Counted from the stretch's first letter, positions 49,565 through 59,053 are shown. The stretch: DNA of 64,000 nt from Microthrixaceae bacterium (GCA_023957995.1 JAMLGK010000010.1:1-64000), one strand, 5' to 3'. Notes: generated by a model from the sequence alone, not told the origin. Numbers and translations are program-made.

Positions 49565-51181
49565 GTGGGGAGACCGCTGCTCATCGAGATCGACGGGGAG
49601 GAACTCTCCAGACGCCTCGAACCGCGCGACGACGCCCTCGTCCTCGAGCGGACCGATCTCGACGAACCCGGCGAACGGCGCTTCGGGTGCGTGCAGGGTC
49701 CGTTCACGATCTACGAGCGGGTCGCACGGTGGCAGGACGCGGGTCCCGACCGCTACCGCTACGAGCAGTACGTGCGTTTCAGGCCCGCCATTCCGGTGTT
49801 CGGTCCCATGTTCTTCGGGCTCATGCGACGAACGTTGCGCGACGGCCTGCCAGATGGACGGAGCCCGATCTGGGCCCTGCCCGACCGACTGAGTGCCCAG
49901 CAGTCGACCGTGGTGGCGGTCATGTGCCTGTTCCACGTGATCGGCGGCATGCTCTACGCGTTCCTGACCAACGTGCTCACCTTCGCAGCCGCCGACCTCG
50001 GCAACGGCAGTGCGGGAGAACAGTCGGTCGTGCTGGCGGTGGCCCGAGTGGGTGCCGTGCTGACGATCGCCACGATGGCATTCGCGGACCGCGTGGGTCG
50101 GCGCCGAGCAACGATCTGGGCGGCCTCGGCTGCGGTGGTGCTCACGGTCGCCTCTGCCGCAGCACCCAACCTCGCCGTACTGGCGGTCCTGCAGACGCTC
50201 AGCCGCAACCTCGCCATCGCCGCGATGTTGGCGGCCGACACGCTCAGCATCGAGGAGATCCCGCCCGGCTCGCGTGCCGCTGCACAGGGGCTCGGCGCCC
50301 TGAGCTACGGACTCGGTGCCGGCGCGGTCGTGGTGGCGCTGCCGCTCGCCGATCTCGGCGAGAACGGCTGGCGGCTCGTGTTCCTGGTGGCGTTGCTGGG
50401 AGTGCCCGCCATCTTCGTTGCGGCGCGGCACCTTCCGGAGAGCCGACGCTTCATCGAACGGGACCGCTTCGCCCCCTCCGCACGCAAGGTCAGCCCGGGT
50501 CGGTTCGTCTACCTGGCGATCCTCCTGGTGCTGCTCAACTTCTTCGTCGCCCCCTCATCCCAACTGCAGAACGACTACCTGCGCACCGACCGGGGGTTCG
50601 CGGGCGGTCGAATCAGCTTGTTCATCCTGGTCACGGCGCTGCCCGGTCTGTTCGGGATCCTGATCGGTGGCCGACTGGCTGACCGTCGCAGCCGCCGCCT
50701 CGCGCTGATCCCGGGACTGATCTCGATCGCTGTGTTCGGCGCCGGGTTCTTCGTGGTGGGAGGTGCCCCGATGTGGCTGATAGCCACCCTGGGAGCGGGC
50801 CTCGGCACCCTCGCGGTGCCGGCCCTCGGCGTGCTGGCCCCGGAGATGTTCCCGACCGCGCGCAGGGGTACCGCCCGAGGTGGCCTGAGCGCCATCGCCA
50901 CTGCCGGCAGCGCTGCAGGACTCCTCGCGGCCGGCGTGCTGGTCGACAACCTGGGCTACGGAACGGCCTTCGTCTGGCTGGCCATCGCCCCGTTGACCGC
51001 GGCGGTGATGGCGTTCTGGGCTCCGGAGACATCGGGGGTGGAACTCGAGGCCTTGAACGAAACCTCCCACCCCGGCGATGGACTCAGACCCGGGCCAGAC
51101 CCAGCCAATCGCGGAGCTCGGCCAGTACCACCGGGTCACAACCCTTCAGGTCGTGGCGACCTTGGAGGGTCACCGACGTGA
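49565..51181 (+). CDS. MFS transporter with N-terminal soluble extension
   Basis: 538 residues from GTG 49565 (AGGA 9-12 nt upstream; GTG 49532 is possible). The first about 105 residues form a soluble domain with FTIYERVARWQDAGPDRYRY. Twelve membrane segments follow. Motif A ADRVGRRRATIWA and a second copy GGRLADRRSRRLAL identify an MFS sugar/metabolite-type carrier. The C-terminal tail overlaps the convergent hydrolase by 98 nt, an unusually long 3' overlap. Substrate unknown; the N-terminal domain is not common in MFS. Confidence 0.86.
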   Translation: MGRPLLIEIDGEELSRRLEPRDDALVLERTDLDEPGERRFGCVQGPFTIYERVARWQDAGPDRYRYEQYVRFRPAIPVFGPMFFGLMRRTLRDGLPDGRSPIWALPDRLSAQQSTVVAVMCLFHVIGGMLYAFLTNVLTFAAADLGNGSAGEQSVVLAVARVGAVLTIATMAFADRVGRRRATIWAASAAVVLTVASAAAPNLAVLAVLQTLSRNLAIAAMLAADTLSIEEIPPGSRAAAQGLGALSYGLGAGAVVVALPLADLGENGWRLVFLVALLGVPAIFVAARHLPESRRFIERDRFAPSARKVSPGRFVYLAILLVLLNFFVAPSSQLQNDYLRTDRGFAGGRISLFILVTALPGLFGILIGGRLADRRSRRLALIPGLISIAVFGAGFFVVGGAPMWLIATLGAGLGTLAVPALGVLAPEMFPTARRGTARGGLSAIATAGSAAGLLAAGVLVDNLGYGTAFVWLAIAPLTAAVMAFWAPETSGVELEALNETSHPGDGLRPGPDPANRGARPVPPGHNPSGRGDLGGSPT

Positions 51182-51665
51182 CGGGCCCTCGAACCAGTCC
51201 CCTGGCGGCCTCCAGCTCCTCAGGGGTGCCGAACGGATCCCGATCGCCGCACAACCAGAGTGTGGGCACACGGATCTCGGGCAGGTGCTCGGTACGGAGC
51301 TTGTCCGGCTTGGCGGGTGGGTGCAGCGGGTAGGCGATGAGCACGACCCCCGCCGCGCGCAGGCCCTCGGCCACAGCCATCGAACACATCCTGCCGCCCA
51401 TCGAACGTCCGCCGATCACCAACCGCGCCGGGTCCACATCCAGTTCCTCGGAGATCCGTTGCACGTCGGCAACGATCGAGGCAATCAACTTGGGGGCACG
51501 ATCGGGTGCTCGACGGCCCTCGCGCCGGTAGGGGAAGTCGAGCCGGAACACCGGCATCTCGGTGATTCCCTCGCTGAGCGCCACCAACGAGGGATGGTCG
51601 GCACCGGTGCCGGCGCCGGGCCACAACAGGAGCGCAGCTGGGTCCTTGGGTCGTCGACGTGCCAT
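51084..51665 (-). CDS. alpha/beta-hydrolase, KANL3/Tex30 (dienelactone hydrolase-like) type
   Basis: 193 residues from ATG 51665; upstream frame is not homologous-looking. The opening LLLWPGAGTGADHPSLVAL is the HG-like oxyanion loop. The nucleophile elbow is GGRSMGGRM (Ser), the acid Asp lies in WLCGDRDPFGTPEEL, and the His in LQGRHDLKG. This set matches the small KANL3/Tex30 group of hydrolases. Cytosolic; substrate unknown. Its 3' end lies under the MFS gene end. Confidence 0.86.
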   Translation of the reverse strand: MARRRPKDPAALLLWPGAGTGADHPSLVALSEGITEMPVFRLDFPYRREGRRAPDRAPKLIASIVADVQRISEELDVDPARLVIGGRSMGGRMCSMAVAEGLRAAGVVLIAYPLHPPAKPDKLRTEHLPEIRVPTLWLCGDRDPFGTPEELEAARGLVRGPVTSVTLQGRHDLKGCDPVVLAELRDWLGLARV

Positions 51666-51708
51666 TGCCTCAGCGTGCCATGCCCGAGCGCCGCGGACGA
51701 CCTGCGCC

Positions 51709-52533
51709 TCAGCCCAGCAGGATCCGCCGCGCGGTGTCGAGCTCCGCGATGCGTTGGGCCGCCCCGTCGATGGGTGCTCCATGGTCGGGGTGCGCGTCAC
51801 GCAGCGCGGTCCGAAAGGCGCGCTGAACCATCCGCTTGTGGACCCGGGGGCCCTCTGCCTCAGGCTCGCCGCCCAGACCCAGCAGCTCGAGTGCCCAGTT
51901 GATCGGATCTGCCGAGACGCTCATCGGAACCGCTGAACCGTTGGCACCTCGCCCCCAACCGGCGCTGTTGCCACCGCCCAGCCAGTCGCCGCTCGCCGAT
52001 GCAACCCGCAGCACCGCCAACAGGTCCTCGCCGGGGGTCCCGGCCCATGCGAGGCCGAGCCGGAGTGCGGAACACACACGCGACCGCAGGTGCTCATCGA
52101 GAGCCATTGCGCAGTAGACCGCGGCCAGGCAGTGCTGGGTCGCGGTGCCGTTGGTCCGATCCACCTGGACGCGCAGGGATACCGCTGACCCCTGGGTCTG
52201 GGGTTGCAGCTCCACGAGGCGGTTGATGCTCCGCTTCAGTCCCACCCGGTCCTTCTGGAGCCGGTGGCGAAGGCGTGGCTGGGGCACGCGCCAATCGCTG
52301 TCGACGTTGTCGATCAGGCGGTGCAACTCCGAGGTGTCGTCCTCATCGAGACCGGGGGCGAACGAGGCGACCACGCCGCCCAGGAGCATCGATGCGGCGG
52401 CCACGCGTGCTGATTCGTCGCGTCCGGTCGCGGCTCGCGGGAACCGCAGTTCGCCGACCGCGATACGCCGGGTGGGCGCCACTGGCCTTGAGAAGAAGGC
52501 CTCGAAGTCGGCCACGACGGTCGTCCGGACCAT
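51709..52533 (-). CDS. protein with C-terminal J-domain-like segment (HPD)
   Basis: 274 residues from ATG 52533. The first about 225 residues are unlike anything I recognise, with a helical core and a Gly/Ser-rich loop. The last about 40 residues read QRAFRTALRDAHPDHGAP...AELDTARRILLG, which matches helices II-III of a J domain including the HPD tripeptide that stimulates DnaK. J domains are usually N-terminal, so this placement is less common. It follows the duplicated-domain gene by 14 nt and probably shares its transcript. Confidence 0.78.
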   Translation of the reverse strand: MVRTTVVADFEAFFSRPVAPTRRIAVGELRFPRAATGRDESARVAAASMLLGGVVASFAPGLDEDDTSELHRLIDNVDSDWRVPQPRLRHRLQKDRVGLKRSINRLVELQPQTQGSAVSLRVQVDRTNGTATQHCLAAVYCAMALDEHLRSRVCSALRLGLAWAGTPGEDLLAVLRVASASGDWLGGGNSAGWGRGANGSAVPMSVSADPINWALELLGLGGEPEAEGPRVHKRMVQRAFRTALRDAHPDHGAPIDGAAQRIAELDTARRILLG

Positions 52534-52547
52534 CGGATCAAACTAGG

Positions 52548-53276
52548 TCAGACGAAGCGCCTCAGTAGGTCGCGCACGACCCGGGCAGCATCCTCGACGT
52601 TGGTCGGTGCAGCCTGATCCGAGGAGTCGCCATCGGGATCCTCATCCGAGGAGTAGTTGCCCGCCTCACCGGAGTCCGAGGCATTGATGAGGTCCTGCAG
52701 TCGCGAGATCGAATCGTGGAGCTCCAACCATGAGGCGGGTTCGACTCCGAAGGGTGTCGCCACCCTGCGTATGGCCGCGGACGCCTTGGGAAGACGCTTG
52801 CGCGCCTTTCGGTCTGCGGGGTCGTTCGACAGGCGGTCCACGAACACGAACAGGGCGCTCAGGCGCTCGTTGAGTTCCAGACCACTGATCTCATCGCCTC
52901 CGTCAGGTTCACCGAGTGCGTCGAGCAGCTCACCCACCGCCTCGGAGTCCTCCTCGTGAACCACGAGGTGGCCCTCGGAATCCCACTCGTGGGGGATGTG
53001 TGCCTCCACGAGTTGGTCCACCAGGGAGTTCTGTGCCCCCGCCGACCACGGCGAGACGTCGTAGGCCAGGGTCTCGCGCACGGTCCCCAGGGCACGGCGG
53101 GCGGTGGAGGCCACCTCCTCGACGATCTCGTCGAGGGTCTCCTCGAACTCGGCCGGAACGACCACGACTGTGCCTTCCCATGCGTGGGGGATGCCTCGGT
53201 CGTCGAGCACGCTGCGCAACACGCGCCTCGTCTCCTGGGCCCATGGGCTGCAGTCGTACTCCACCTGATCGCGCAC
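52548..53276 (-). CDS. protein with internal duplication of a YDxSPW domain
   Basis: 242 residues from GTG 53276, with GGAGG 5 nt upstream; GTG 53282 is also in frame but too close to that site. Two similar stretches, about 7-55 and 73-120, share YDCSPW/YDVSPWS, an IPHAW/IPHEW motif and a VVV...E ending. They may be tandem alpha-beta domains like the DUF2007 type. The remaining C-terminal half is acidic and helical, with a disordered Asp/Ser stretch. Divergent from glpX (76 nt). Function unknown; possibly a partner of the J-domain protein. Confidence 0.75.
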   Translation of the reverse strand: MRDQVEYDCSPWAQETRRVLRSVLDDRGIPHAWEGTVVVVPAEFEETLDEIVEEVASTARRALGTVRETLAYDVSPWSAGAQNSLVDQLVEAHIPHEWDSEGHLVVHEEDSEAVGELLDALGEPDGGDEISGLELNERLSALFVFVDRLSNDPADRKARKRLPKASAAIRRVATPFGVEPASWLELHDSISRLQDLINASDSGEAGNYSSDEDPDGDSSDQAAPTNVEDAARVVRDLLRRFV

Positions 53277-53352
53277 ACTCACCTCCGGTGTCCCAATCGT
53301 GGCACGTCACCGGTTCGCCACCCGCTACGGGCGAGCGGTAACTTTCGGGACC

Positions 53353-54339
53353 ATGCCAAGCGTCCCGGACCGCAACCTCGCACTCGAGCTCACACGAACC
53401 ACCGAAGCAGCCGCTCTGGCGGCCTCGCGTTGGGTCGGTAGGGGCGACAAGGAAGGTGCCGACGGTGCAGCGGTCGACGCGATGCGCCTCATCCTCGGGA
53501 CCGTGTCGATGTCCGGAACGGTGATCATCGGCGAGGGGGAGAAGGACGAGGCCCCCATGTTGTTCAACGGCGAGGTGGTGGGCGACGGAACCGGCCCCGC
53601 GGTCGACATAGCCGTGGATCCGATCGACGGTACGACCCTCACGTCCAAGGGCCGCGGTGGAGCGGTCGCTGTGATCGCGGTGTCCGAGCAGGGAACGATG
53701 TTCGATCCGGGTCCGTGCGTCTACATGGACAAGATCGCCGTTGGCCCCGAGGCCAAGGGCGCCATAGACCTCAACGCATCGGTGGGCGACAACCTGCGGG
53801 CGATCGCCGACGCCAAGGGCATCGCCGTCACGGAGGTCACCGCCACTGTGCTCGACCGTCCCCGACACGACGACATCGTCGCCGAGATCCGTGAAGCCGG
53901 CGCGAGGATCCGCCTGATCGGTGACGGCGACGTGGCAGGTGCCATCGCAACGGCATGGCCCAACTCCGGGGTGGACGTGTTGTTCGGAATCGGCGGCACG
54001 CCCGAGGGAGTCATCGCAGCAGCGGCTCTCAAGTGCATGGGTGGCCAGCAGTTGGGCAGGCTCTGGCCGCGCGACGAGGCCGAACGCGGCGTCGCCGAAG
54101 CGGCGGGCTACGACCTCGACAAGGTGCTCGACACCGATGACATGGTCGCAAGCGACAACTGCTTCTTTGCCGCCACGGGAATCACCGACGGCAACCTGCT
54201 CAAGGGCGTGCACTTCGTTCGCGGTGGCGCCACGACCCAGTCACTGGTGATGCGGTCCAGCTCGGGAACGGTGCGCCTCATCGATGCCCAGCACCGCGCC
54301 GACAAGCTCCCCTGGAAACCCGAGACGCCAATCCGCTGA
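53353..54339 (+). CDS. glpX: class II fructose-1,6-bisphosphatase
   Basis: 328 residues from ATG 53353 (CGGGA just upstream); a longer frame to 53299 is not needed. Motifs are [28 protein letters not shown] and the metal-binding [12 protein letters not shown] (about 89-100). [18 protein letters not shown], the GlpX hallmark, is also present. It removes the 1-phosphate of fructose 1,6-bisphosphate in gluconeogenesis and is Li+-sensitive in relatives. It ends 63 nt before the convergent flavoprotein stop. Confidence 0.97.
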   Translation: MPSVPDRNLALELTRTTEAAALAASRWVGRGDKEGADGAAVDAMRLILGTVSMSGTVIIGEGEKDEAPMLFNGEVVGDGTGPAVDIAVDPIDGTTLTSKGRGGAVAVIAVSEQGTMFDPGPCVYMDKIAVGPEAKGAIDLNASVGDNLRAIADAKGIAVTEVTATVLDRPRHDDIVAEIREAGARIRLIGDGDVAGAIATAWPNSGVDVLFGIGGTPEGVIAAAALKCMGGQQLGRLWPRDEAERGVAEAAGYDLDKVLDTDDMVASDNCFFAATGITDGNLLKGVHFVRGGATTQSLVMRSSSGTVRLIDAQHRADKLPWKPETPIR

Positions 54340-54402
54340 CCGTCATCGGCGCCCGAGATCTCCCGGCGGACGCGTCCGGATGACCAGAGGACGCCCGCTC
54401 GC

Positions 54403-56016
54403 TCAGGAACCGTCGCGGTAGCGACGACGCAGCCCCGCTGCGGCCCGGCGAACAGACCACATCGCCCGCAGGATCGGGGCTGCCCGGTCCCGATGTCGCA
54501 GTAGGTCCTCCTGGCCGATGTTCTGGTACGCCTGCGACATGCTCGGGTACGGATAGGTCACTCCAGCCAACCTCAGGAGTCCGACCCCCGCGCTGCGGGC
54601 CAGGGCGAGTTGGGAGATCATCTCGCCCGCATCTCTGCTCACCACGGTTGCGCCGACGATCCGGGAACTCCCGCGCCGTGTGTAGAGACGCACGAAGCCC
54701 TCGGTGTCGCCGTTGATCACAGAGCGGTCGACCTCGGACAGCTCCACCTCGTGACACCTCAACTCGAGGCCGCGTGCTTCGGCGACTGCTGGCGTGAGCC
54801 CTACGTGACCCACCGCCGGCTCGGTGAAGGTGCACCACGGGGCCTCGTCCTGGTCGATGGTCGGAGACATGAAGGGGACCAACTGGTCGGTGACAGCGTT
54901 CATGGCACTCTGCGCGGCCATGTGGGTGAAGCGGCTCCGCAACGCCACGTCGCCAACCGCGTGGACGTGAGGCGCGGTCGTCCGCAGATGTGCATCCACG
55001 ATGGGGAATCCGCCACGGTCCACCTCGACGCCCAGTGCGGCGTACCCCGGATCGCCGGGAGCCGCCCGACCCACCGCCAACAGGACCCGCTCCGCCCGCA
55101 CCGTCGCGTCACCAGCGCGCACCTCGACTCCGGATGTGGTCTGCTCGATCCGATCGACGGAGCGTCCGGTCAGCAGGTTGACACCCTCACGTGTCAGGAC
55201 CTCCGCCACCACCTCGCCCGCCCGAGGGTCGTCCCGGGGAAGGATGCGCTCGGACGCCTCCACGATCGTGATCTCCACGCCGAGGCGACAGAACGCCTGG
55301 CCGAGCTCGCAACCGATCGGTCCAGCTCCGATGATCACCATCGAGCGTGGTGGTTCATCGAGTTCGAACACCGTCTCGTTGGTGAGGGCATCAACTCCGT
55401 CCAGCCCCTCGATGGGTGGCAGCAGTGGCGTTGATCCGTTCGCCAGGATCAGCTTGTCGAACTCGAGCTCCACCACGGGTGAGGGGCTCTGCTCCCCCGG
55501 CGACACGCGCACGCGATTGGCATCCGGGAACGATGCTCGCCCGAAGAACACCTCGGCGCCCAACTCCTCGAAGCGCTCCACTCCGTCGCTCGCCGCGACG
55601 TCGGCACGAACCTCCCGCAGGTGCCGGAGCGCTGCGGCCCCGTCTGCCTCGACCCTGCCATCGAGCCAGCCGGATTCGATCGCTCGCTGAGCGGCCGCTA
55701 CCTGAGAGGAGACGTGCAGAAGGGCCTTGGACGGGACGCAACCCACATGGGTGCAGTCCCCACCGAGAGCGTTCGCCTCGATCAGCGCGACACGAGCCTG
55801 GGTGGCTCCCAGGATTCCCGAGGCCACCAGCCCCGCAGCGCCCGCACCCAGGACGACCACGTCATATCGACCCGAGGGAACCGGATTGAGTCGATCACGC
55901 GGCGAGGTGGCCCGCACCAATCGCTCCCGGGCCGTCCCGGCAGTTGGCGGATCCGCGACGATTCGATCGGATGCAGGTGGCGTCACCACCCCGACGGTAC
56001 CGAACCATCCACGCAC
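54403..56016 (-). CDS. FAD/NAD(P) disulfide oxidoreductase, MerA-like
   Basis: 537 residues from GTG 56016 with GGAGG 4 nt upstream. FAD-binding GAGAAGLVASG, redox pair GGDCTHVGCVPSKALLH (C-x4-C) and NADP-type GAGPIGCELGQAF are visible. HAVGDVALRSRFTHMA, for FAD, follows. In the dimer domain the His-Glu dyad of lipoamide and glutathione reductases is replaced (VTYPYPSMSQAYQ), as in MerA-like enzymes. The C-terminal Cys pair of mercuric reductase is missing. It is therefore probably not a mercury reductase; substrate unknown. Confidence 0.88.
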   Translation of the reverse strand: MRGWFGTVGVVTPPASDRIVADPPTAGTARERLVRATSPRDRLNPVPSGRYDVVVLGAGAAGLVASGILGATQARVALIEANALGGDCTHVGCVPSKALLHVSSQVAAAQRAIESGWLDGRVEADGAAALRHLREVRADVAASDGVERFEELGAEVFFGRASFPDANRVRVSPGEQSPSPVVELEFDKLILANGSTPLLPPIEGLDGVDALTNETVFELDEPPRSMVIIGAGPIGCELGQAFCRLGVEITIVEASERILPRDDPRAGEVVAEVLTREGVNLLTGRSVDRIEQTTSGVEVRAGDATVRAERVLLAVGRAAPGDPGYAALGVEVDRGGFPIVDAHLRTTAPHVHAVGDVALRSRFTHMAAQSAMNAVTDQLVPFMSPTIDQDEAPWCTFTEPAVGHVGLTPAVAEARGLELRCHEVELSEVDRSVINGDTEGFVRLYTRRGSSRIVGATVVSRDAGEMISQLALARSAGVGLLRLAGVTYPYPSMSQAYQNIGQEDLLRHRDRAAPILRAMWSVRRAAAGLRRRYRDGS

Positions 56017-56084
56017 GCGACCTCCTAACCCGGTCGACGATCCCCACCCGCCACTTCACGAGGTTGACCGATGGGCAACCCTGG

Positions 56085-56741
56085 CTACCGGCGCCAGAAC
56101 AGGAGGTGTGTCACGCCGCTCGGGCTCGGCACGGTCTCGAGGTGGAACCGGTCGAGCAGGTCCTCCGGGGAGTTCCAGAGTCGCTCGCCGCGGCCGATCT
56201 CGACCGGAGCGACGGCAACGTGCATGGTGTCGACGAGGTCGGCCTCCAGGAACTGCCGAACGGTGGCGACGCCACCCCCGAGCCGCACGTCCTTGCCATC
56301 AGCAGCTTCGGTGGCTCGCTGCAACGCCTCCGCCGGTGACGCATCGAGGAAGTGAAACGTGGTGTCGGCCAGGGTGAAGCTGGATCGGTGATGGTGGGTG
56401 AGGACGAACACGGGGGTGTGGAAGGGCGGGCTGTCTCCCCACCAGCCCTTCCAGTCGAGGTCCTCCCACGGGCCGCGCTGAGGGCCGAACTTGTTGCGAC
56501 CCATGATCTCGGCGCCGATGTTCCTGGCGAAGTCACGAACGAAGTAGTCGTCCAGCCCTCGGGATCCACTGGAATCTGTGCGGCCCGGCCAGCTCGCGGT
56601 GGCGAAGGCCCACGAAGCGAGATCGGCCGGGAGGTCAGCGTTCGTCGCGTGCCCGAAAGGCTGTTCGAGACTCTGTCCTTCACCGGCACCGAACCCGTCG
56701 GCCGATACGAAGAAGTTCTGCACTCGCAGTATCTGGGTCAT
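56085..56741 (-). CDS. dihydrofolate reductase-like (RibD C-terminal) protein
   Basis: 218 residues from ATG 56741. QNFFVSADGFGAGEGQS is the opening strand and loop of the RibD-C/DHFR-like fold. GAEIMGRNKFGPQRGPWED, VFVLTHH and VRLGGGVATVRQFLEADLVD are typical NADP-binding and C-terminal blocks. Such proteins reduce pterin-like or other small substrates and are common unassigned reductases. The start is 4 nt beyond the stop of the hemD fragment, so they were probably in one transcript. Confidence 0.88.
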   Translation of the reverse strand: MTQILRVQNFFVSADGFGAGEGQSLEQPFGHATNADLPADLASWAFATASWPGRTDSSGSRGLDDYFVRDFARNIGAEIMGRNKFGPQRGPWEDLDWKGWWGDSPPFHTPVFVLTHHHRSSFTLADTTFHFLDASPAEALQRATEAADGKDVRLGGGVATVRQFLEADLVDTMHVAVAPVEIGRGERLWNSPEDLLDRFHLETVPSPSGVTHLLFWRR

Positions 56742-56745
56742 TGCC

Positions 56746-56923
56746 TCACGCCTCGTGGAAGTAGTCGCTCAACCGCTTCACCATCGCACCCAGTCGGTGC
56801 TGCTCCGGGACCAACGGAACGATCGACTCGAACTCGTCGAACGCGCTCGCGCAGACCGGACCGACGCACGCTGCCACCGCGCGTTTGCTCAGCGCTTCGA
56901 CCAACTGGCGCTCCGATCCCATC
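56746..56923 (-). pseudogene. 3' fragment of a hemD-like gene (partial copy)
   Basis: About 58 codons match the end of the intact hemD-like gene at 58034-58858: both have MGSER-LVEAL, AVAACVGPVCASAFDEF and SIVPLVPEQHRLGAMVKRL. At DNA level most positions agree by eye, but there are scattered differences, so the copies are not fresh. Similarity stops abruptly near 56923. The stop codon is intact. No start or upstream hemD part exists here, so it is a remnant. Direct orientation relative to the full gene. Confidence 0.85.
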
Positions 56924-57907
56924 CTCCGAACGTTGGCGGCACAAGCTGCTTCGGCGGCACTTGCGGGTCTGGTCGTGGTGCTGCCGTGGCTCGTCTGGAA
57001 CCTGGCTACCTTCGGCACCATCGAGCAGGCGAGTACCCGCGCCCGGCCGATGGTTCTCTGGCAGCTGCAGACCGGTGACGCCACACCCCGTTTCGCCGAA
57101 GCGAGCAACGCCGCCCTGTCGTACCTGGTCGACGACTGGCTGGGCGATCTCGGATGGTCACCCCTACTGGCTCTCGGCGCGATGATCGTCGCATTGTGGG
57201 CATGGAGGCGGTTCGGGTTCCAGAAGGGTCAGACTCGCCGACTCCTGCTGCTCGCGGTCCTGTTGCTCGGAAGTGGAACCCTGCTCGCAGCATTCCACTC
57301 CGGGGTGCGACTGCTGGCCCGGGAGTACTACTTCGAATGGGTACGGATGGCGGTGGGCATTCTGGTCGCCGCTGCAGTCGCCGGTCTCGTCTCCGCGATG
57401 GCCAGCACCGCGACGCCGGAATCGCGGACCGCGAGGCTGCACCGCGCCAATCTGTGTCTGTGCCTGCTCACTGGCGCCACAACGCTCCTGGCTTCTGCGG
57501 CAACGGTCCAGTACCTCAGAGATCCGCCCTTCGGCTGGCAGATGAGCATGGTCGAGGCCGGACGATGGCTCGAGGAGCACACAGACCCGAACGAGCGGAT
57601 CGTGTCGTTCAACTCCGGCCTCATCGGCTACTTCTCCCAGCGCCCGGTGATCAACCTCGACGGTGTCGTCAACAACGCCTCACTCGCTGCTCTCGAGGAA
57701 CGTCAGCTGGCCCGGTACATCTGTGATTCCGGGGCGAAGTGGTACGTCGACTTCGACCCTGTCGTGTTGGAGGAGTACCGACCGTTCCTCGGCGGTGACG
57801 AGCCGCGACTGAACCTGGACCGCGTGACCACCATTCGGGGCGACGGCGCCGACCGCTACGGTCGTTCCGAACTCGAGGTCTTTCGACTGTCCTGCGGACC
57901 ACCCTGA
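56924..57907 (+). pseudogene. 5'-truncated membrane glycosyltransferase (PMT/ArnT-like C-terminal part)
   Basis: The frame can be opened from 56885, but its first about 13 codons lie antisense in the hemD fragment. From the junction it reads VVVLPWLVWNLATFGTIEQA, then about four membrane segments. An outer domain with VEAGRWLEEHTDPNERIVSF, GYFSQRPVINLDGVVNN and ARYICDSGAKWYVDF follows. That matches the C-terminal half of GT39/GT83-like enzymes using polyprenyl-phosphate sugars. The N-terminal half with catalytic acidic residues is missing, so it is probably non-functional. Confidence 0.78.
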
Positions 57908-58033
57908 TGCTCCAGATGTTCTGGCAGGGAATGGCCGCTCGAGCAGCCCCCGTGTTCGTTCTGCCGGTACTCGTTTGCCGATCCTCGATGTGCGAAGAAC
58001 TCACCACCACGACACAGCTCGGCCTCTCTCGGC

Positions 58034-58858
58034 TCAGCCGGAACCGAAATGGTCACCCAACCGCTTGACCATGGCACCGAGTCGGTGTTGCTCGGGGACC
58101 AGCGGAACGATCGAGTCGAACTCGTCGAAGGCGCTCGCGCAGACCGGACCGACACAGGCTGCCACGGCGCTGTTGGTCAGCGCTTCGACCAACTCGCGCT
58201 CCGATCCCATCCGTTCCGCGATCTCGAGCAGGTTCTCCACCGCCGGTTTCGCCGTGAAGGTCACGGCCTGGATCTCGCCGTCGAGGACCCCTCCGATGAG
58301 GGCCTCTGCAGCCGAGGGGTCCGACGGCAGCGACCACTTGTACAACGGAACCGTGGTCACGACACCGCCGAGCTCTTCGAGTCGATCACACAGCGATGCT
58401 GCCCCGGCGCCATCGACCTGAACGCCCACCGGGCCGATGGCGATCTCGCCGTCGAGGCGTTCACCGAAGCGCTCCACGACGTCGTCGTAGCGAGCGCCGG
58501 GAGCCTGCCAGGTCGGTTCGAATCCTTCGGAGCGAATGGCGCGGGCGGCCTTGGGTCCGCGGGCCCACAGCTCGGATCGAGCGAAGAGCTCGACGAGATC
58601 TTCGATGAAGCCGTGCTCCCGTGCGGCGGTGAACCAGCTCCTGACCCCCAGCCCGGTGGTCAGCACGAGCAGCGCGGGCTCGGACCGGGCGAGCGAACCG
58701 GTTACCGCTGCGAGTTGGTCCGCCCGATCGAGTAGGTCGGTGCGGATCACCGGGCCGTGGACACACGTCGCCCCGCGCCCCTCCAACAACCGGATCTGTT
58801 CAGCGGAGCGTCGGTCGGCTGTGACTCCGACGGTGATGCCCTCCAGGGATCCGCCCAT
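58034..58858 (-). CDS. uroporphyrinogen-III synthase family protein (HemD-like)
   Basis: 274 residues from ATG 58858. ITVGVTADRRSAEQIRLLEGRGA opens the first half-domain, VLTTGLGVRSWF is the conserved hinge strand, and AVTFTAKPAVENLLEIAE and ACVGPVCASAF belong to the second. The fold closes linear hydroxymethylbilane to uroporphyrinogen III. No other heme genes are nearby, so it may be a secondary paralogue of the kind found stand-alone or fused to regulators in actinobacteria. Its 3' end is duplicated 1.3 kb away. Confidence 0.85.
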   Translation of the reverse strand: MGGSLEGITVGVTADRRSAEQIRLLEGRGATCVHGPVIRTDLLDRADQLAAVTGSLARSEPALLVLTTGLGVRSWFTAAREHGFIEDLVELFARSELWARGPKAARAIRSEGFEPTWQAPGARYDDVVERFGERLDGEIAIGPVGVQVDGAGAASLCDRLEELGGVVTTVPLYKWSLPSDPSAAEALIGGVLDGEIQAVTFTAKPAVENLLEIAERMGSERELVEALTNSAVAACVGPVCASAFDEFDSIVPLVPEQHRLGAMVKRLGDHFGSG

Positions 58859-59053
58859 GGCTCAGTGACCCGGCGTCGTCGAGAAGCCCACGGTGCTGAG
58901 CTTTCCGGAGTTGGCCCTTGCCGTCACGGCCCCGACGCTAACCGGATCCGAGTTCGACCGCCGTCGGGTCCCGGCGGTCCACGACTGTGACCTACCGTGG
59001 CAACACCGGCGGACGGAACTGGCCGATCTGCTGTCGATGGCTGGAGAGACGAC

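Noticed and set aside
54367..54378. Palindrome CGGACGCGTCCG between glpX and the flavoprotein stops
   Set aside because: Short and loop-less with no U-run; not convincing as terminator or operator.
56746..57108. 120-codon minus-strand frame as a real small gene
   Set aside because: Its C-terminal half is a hemD 3' copy and its N-terminal half is antisense to the truncated glycosyltransferase; a chance fusion frame at a rearrangement junction.
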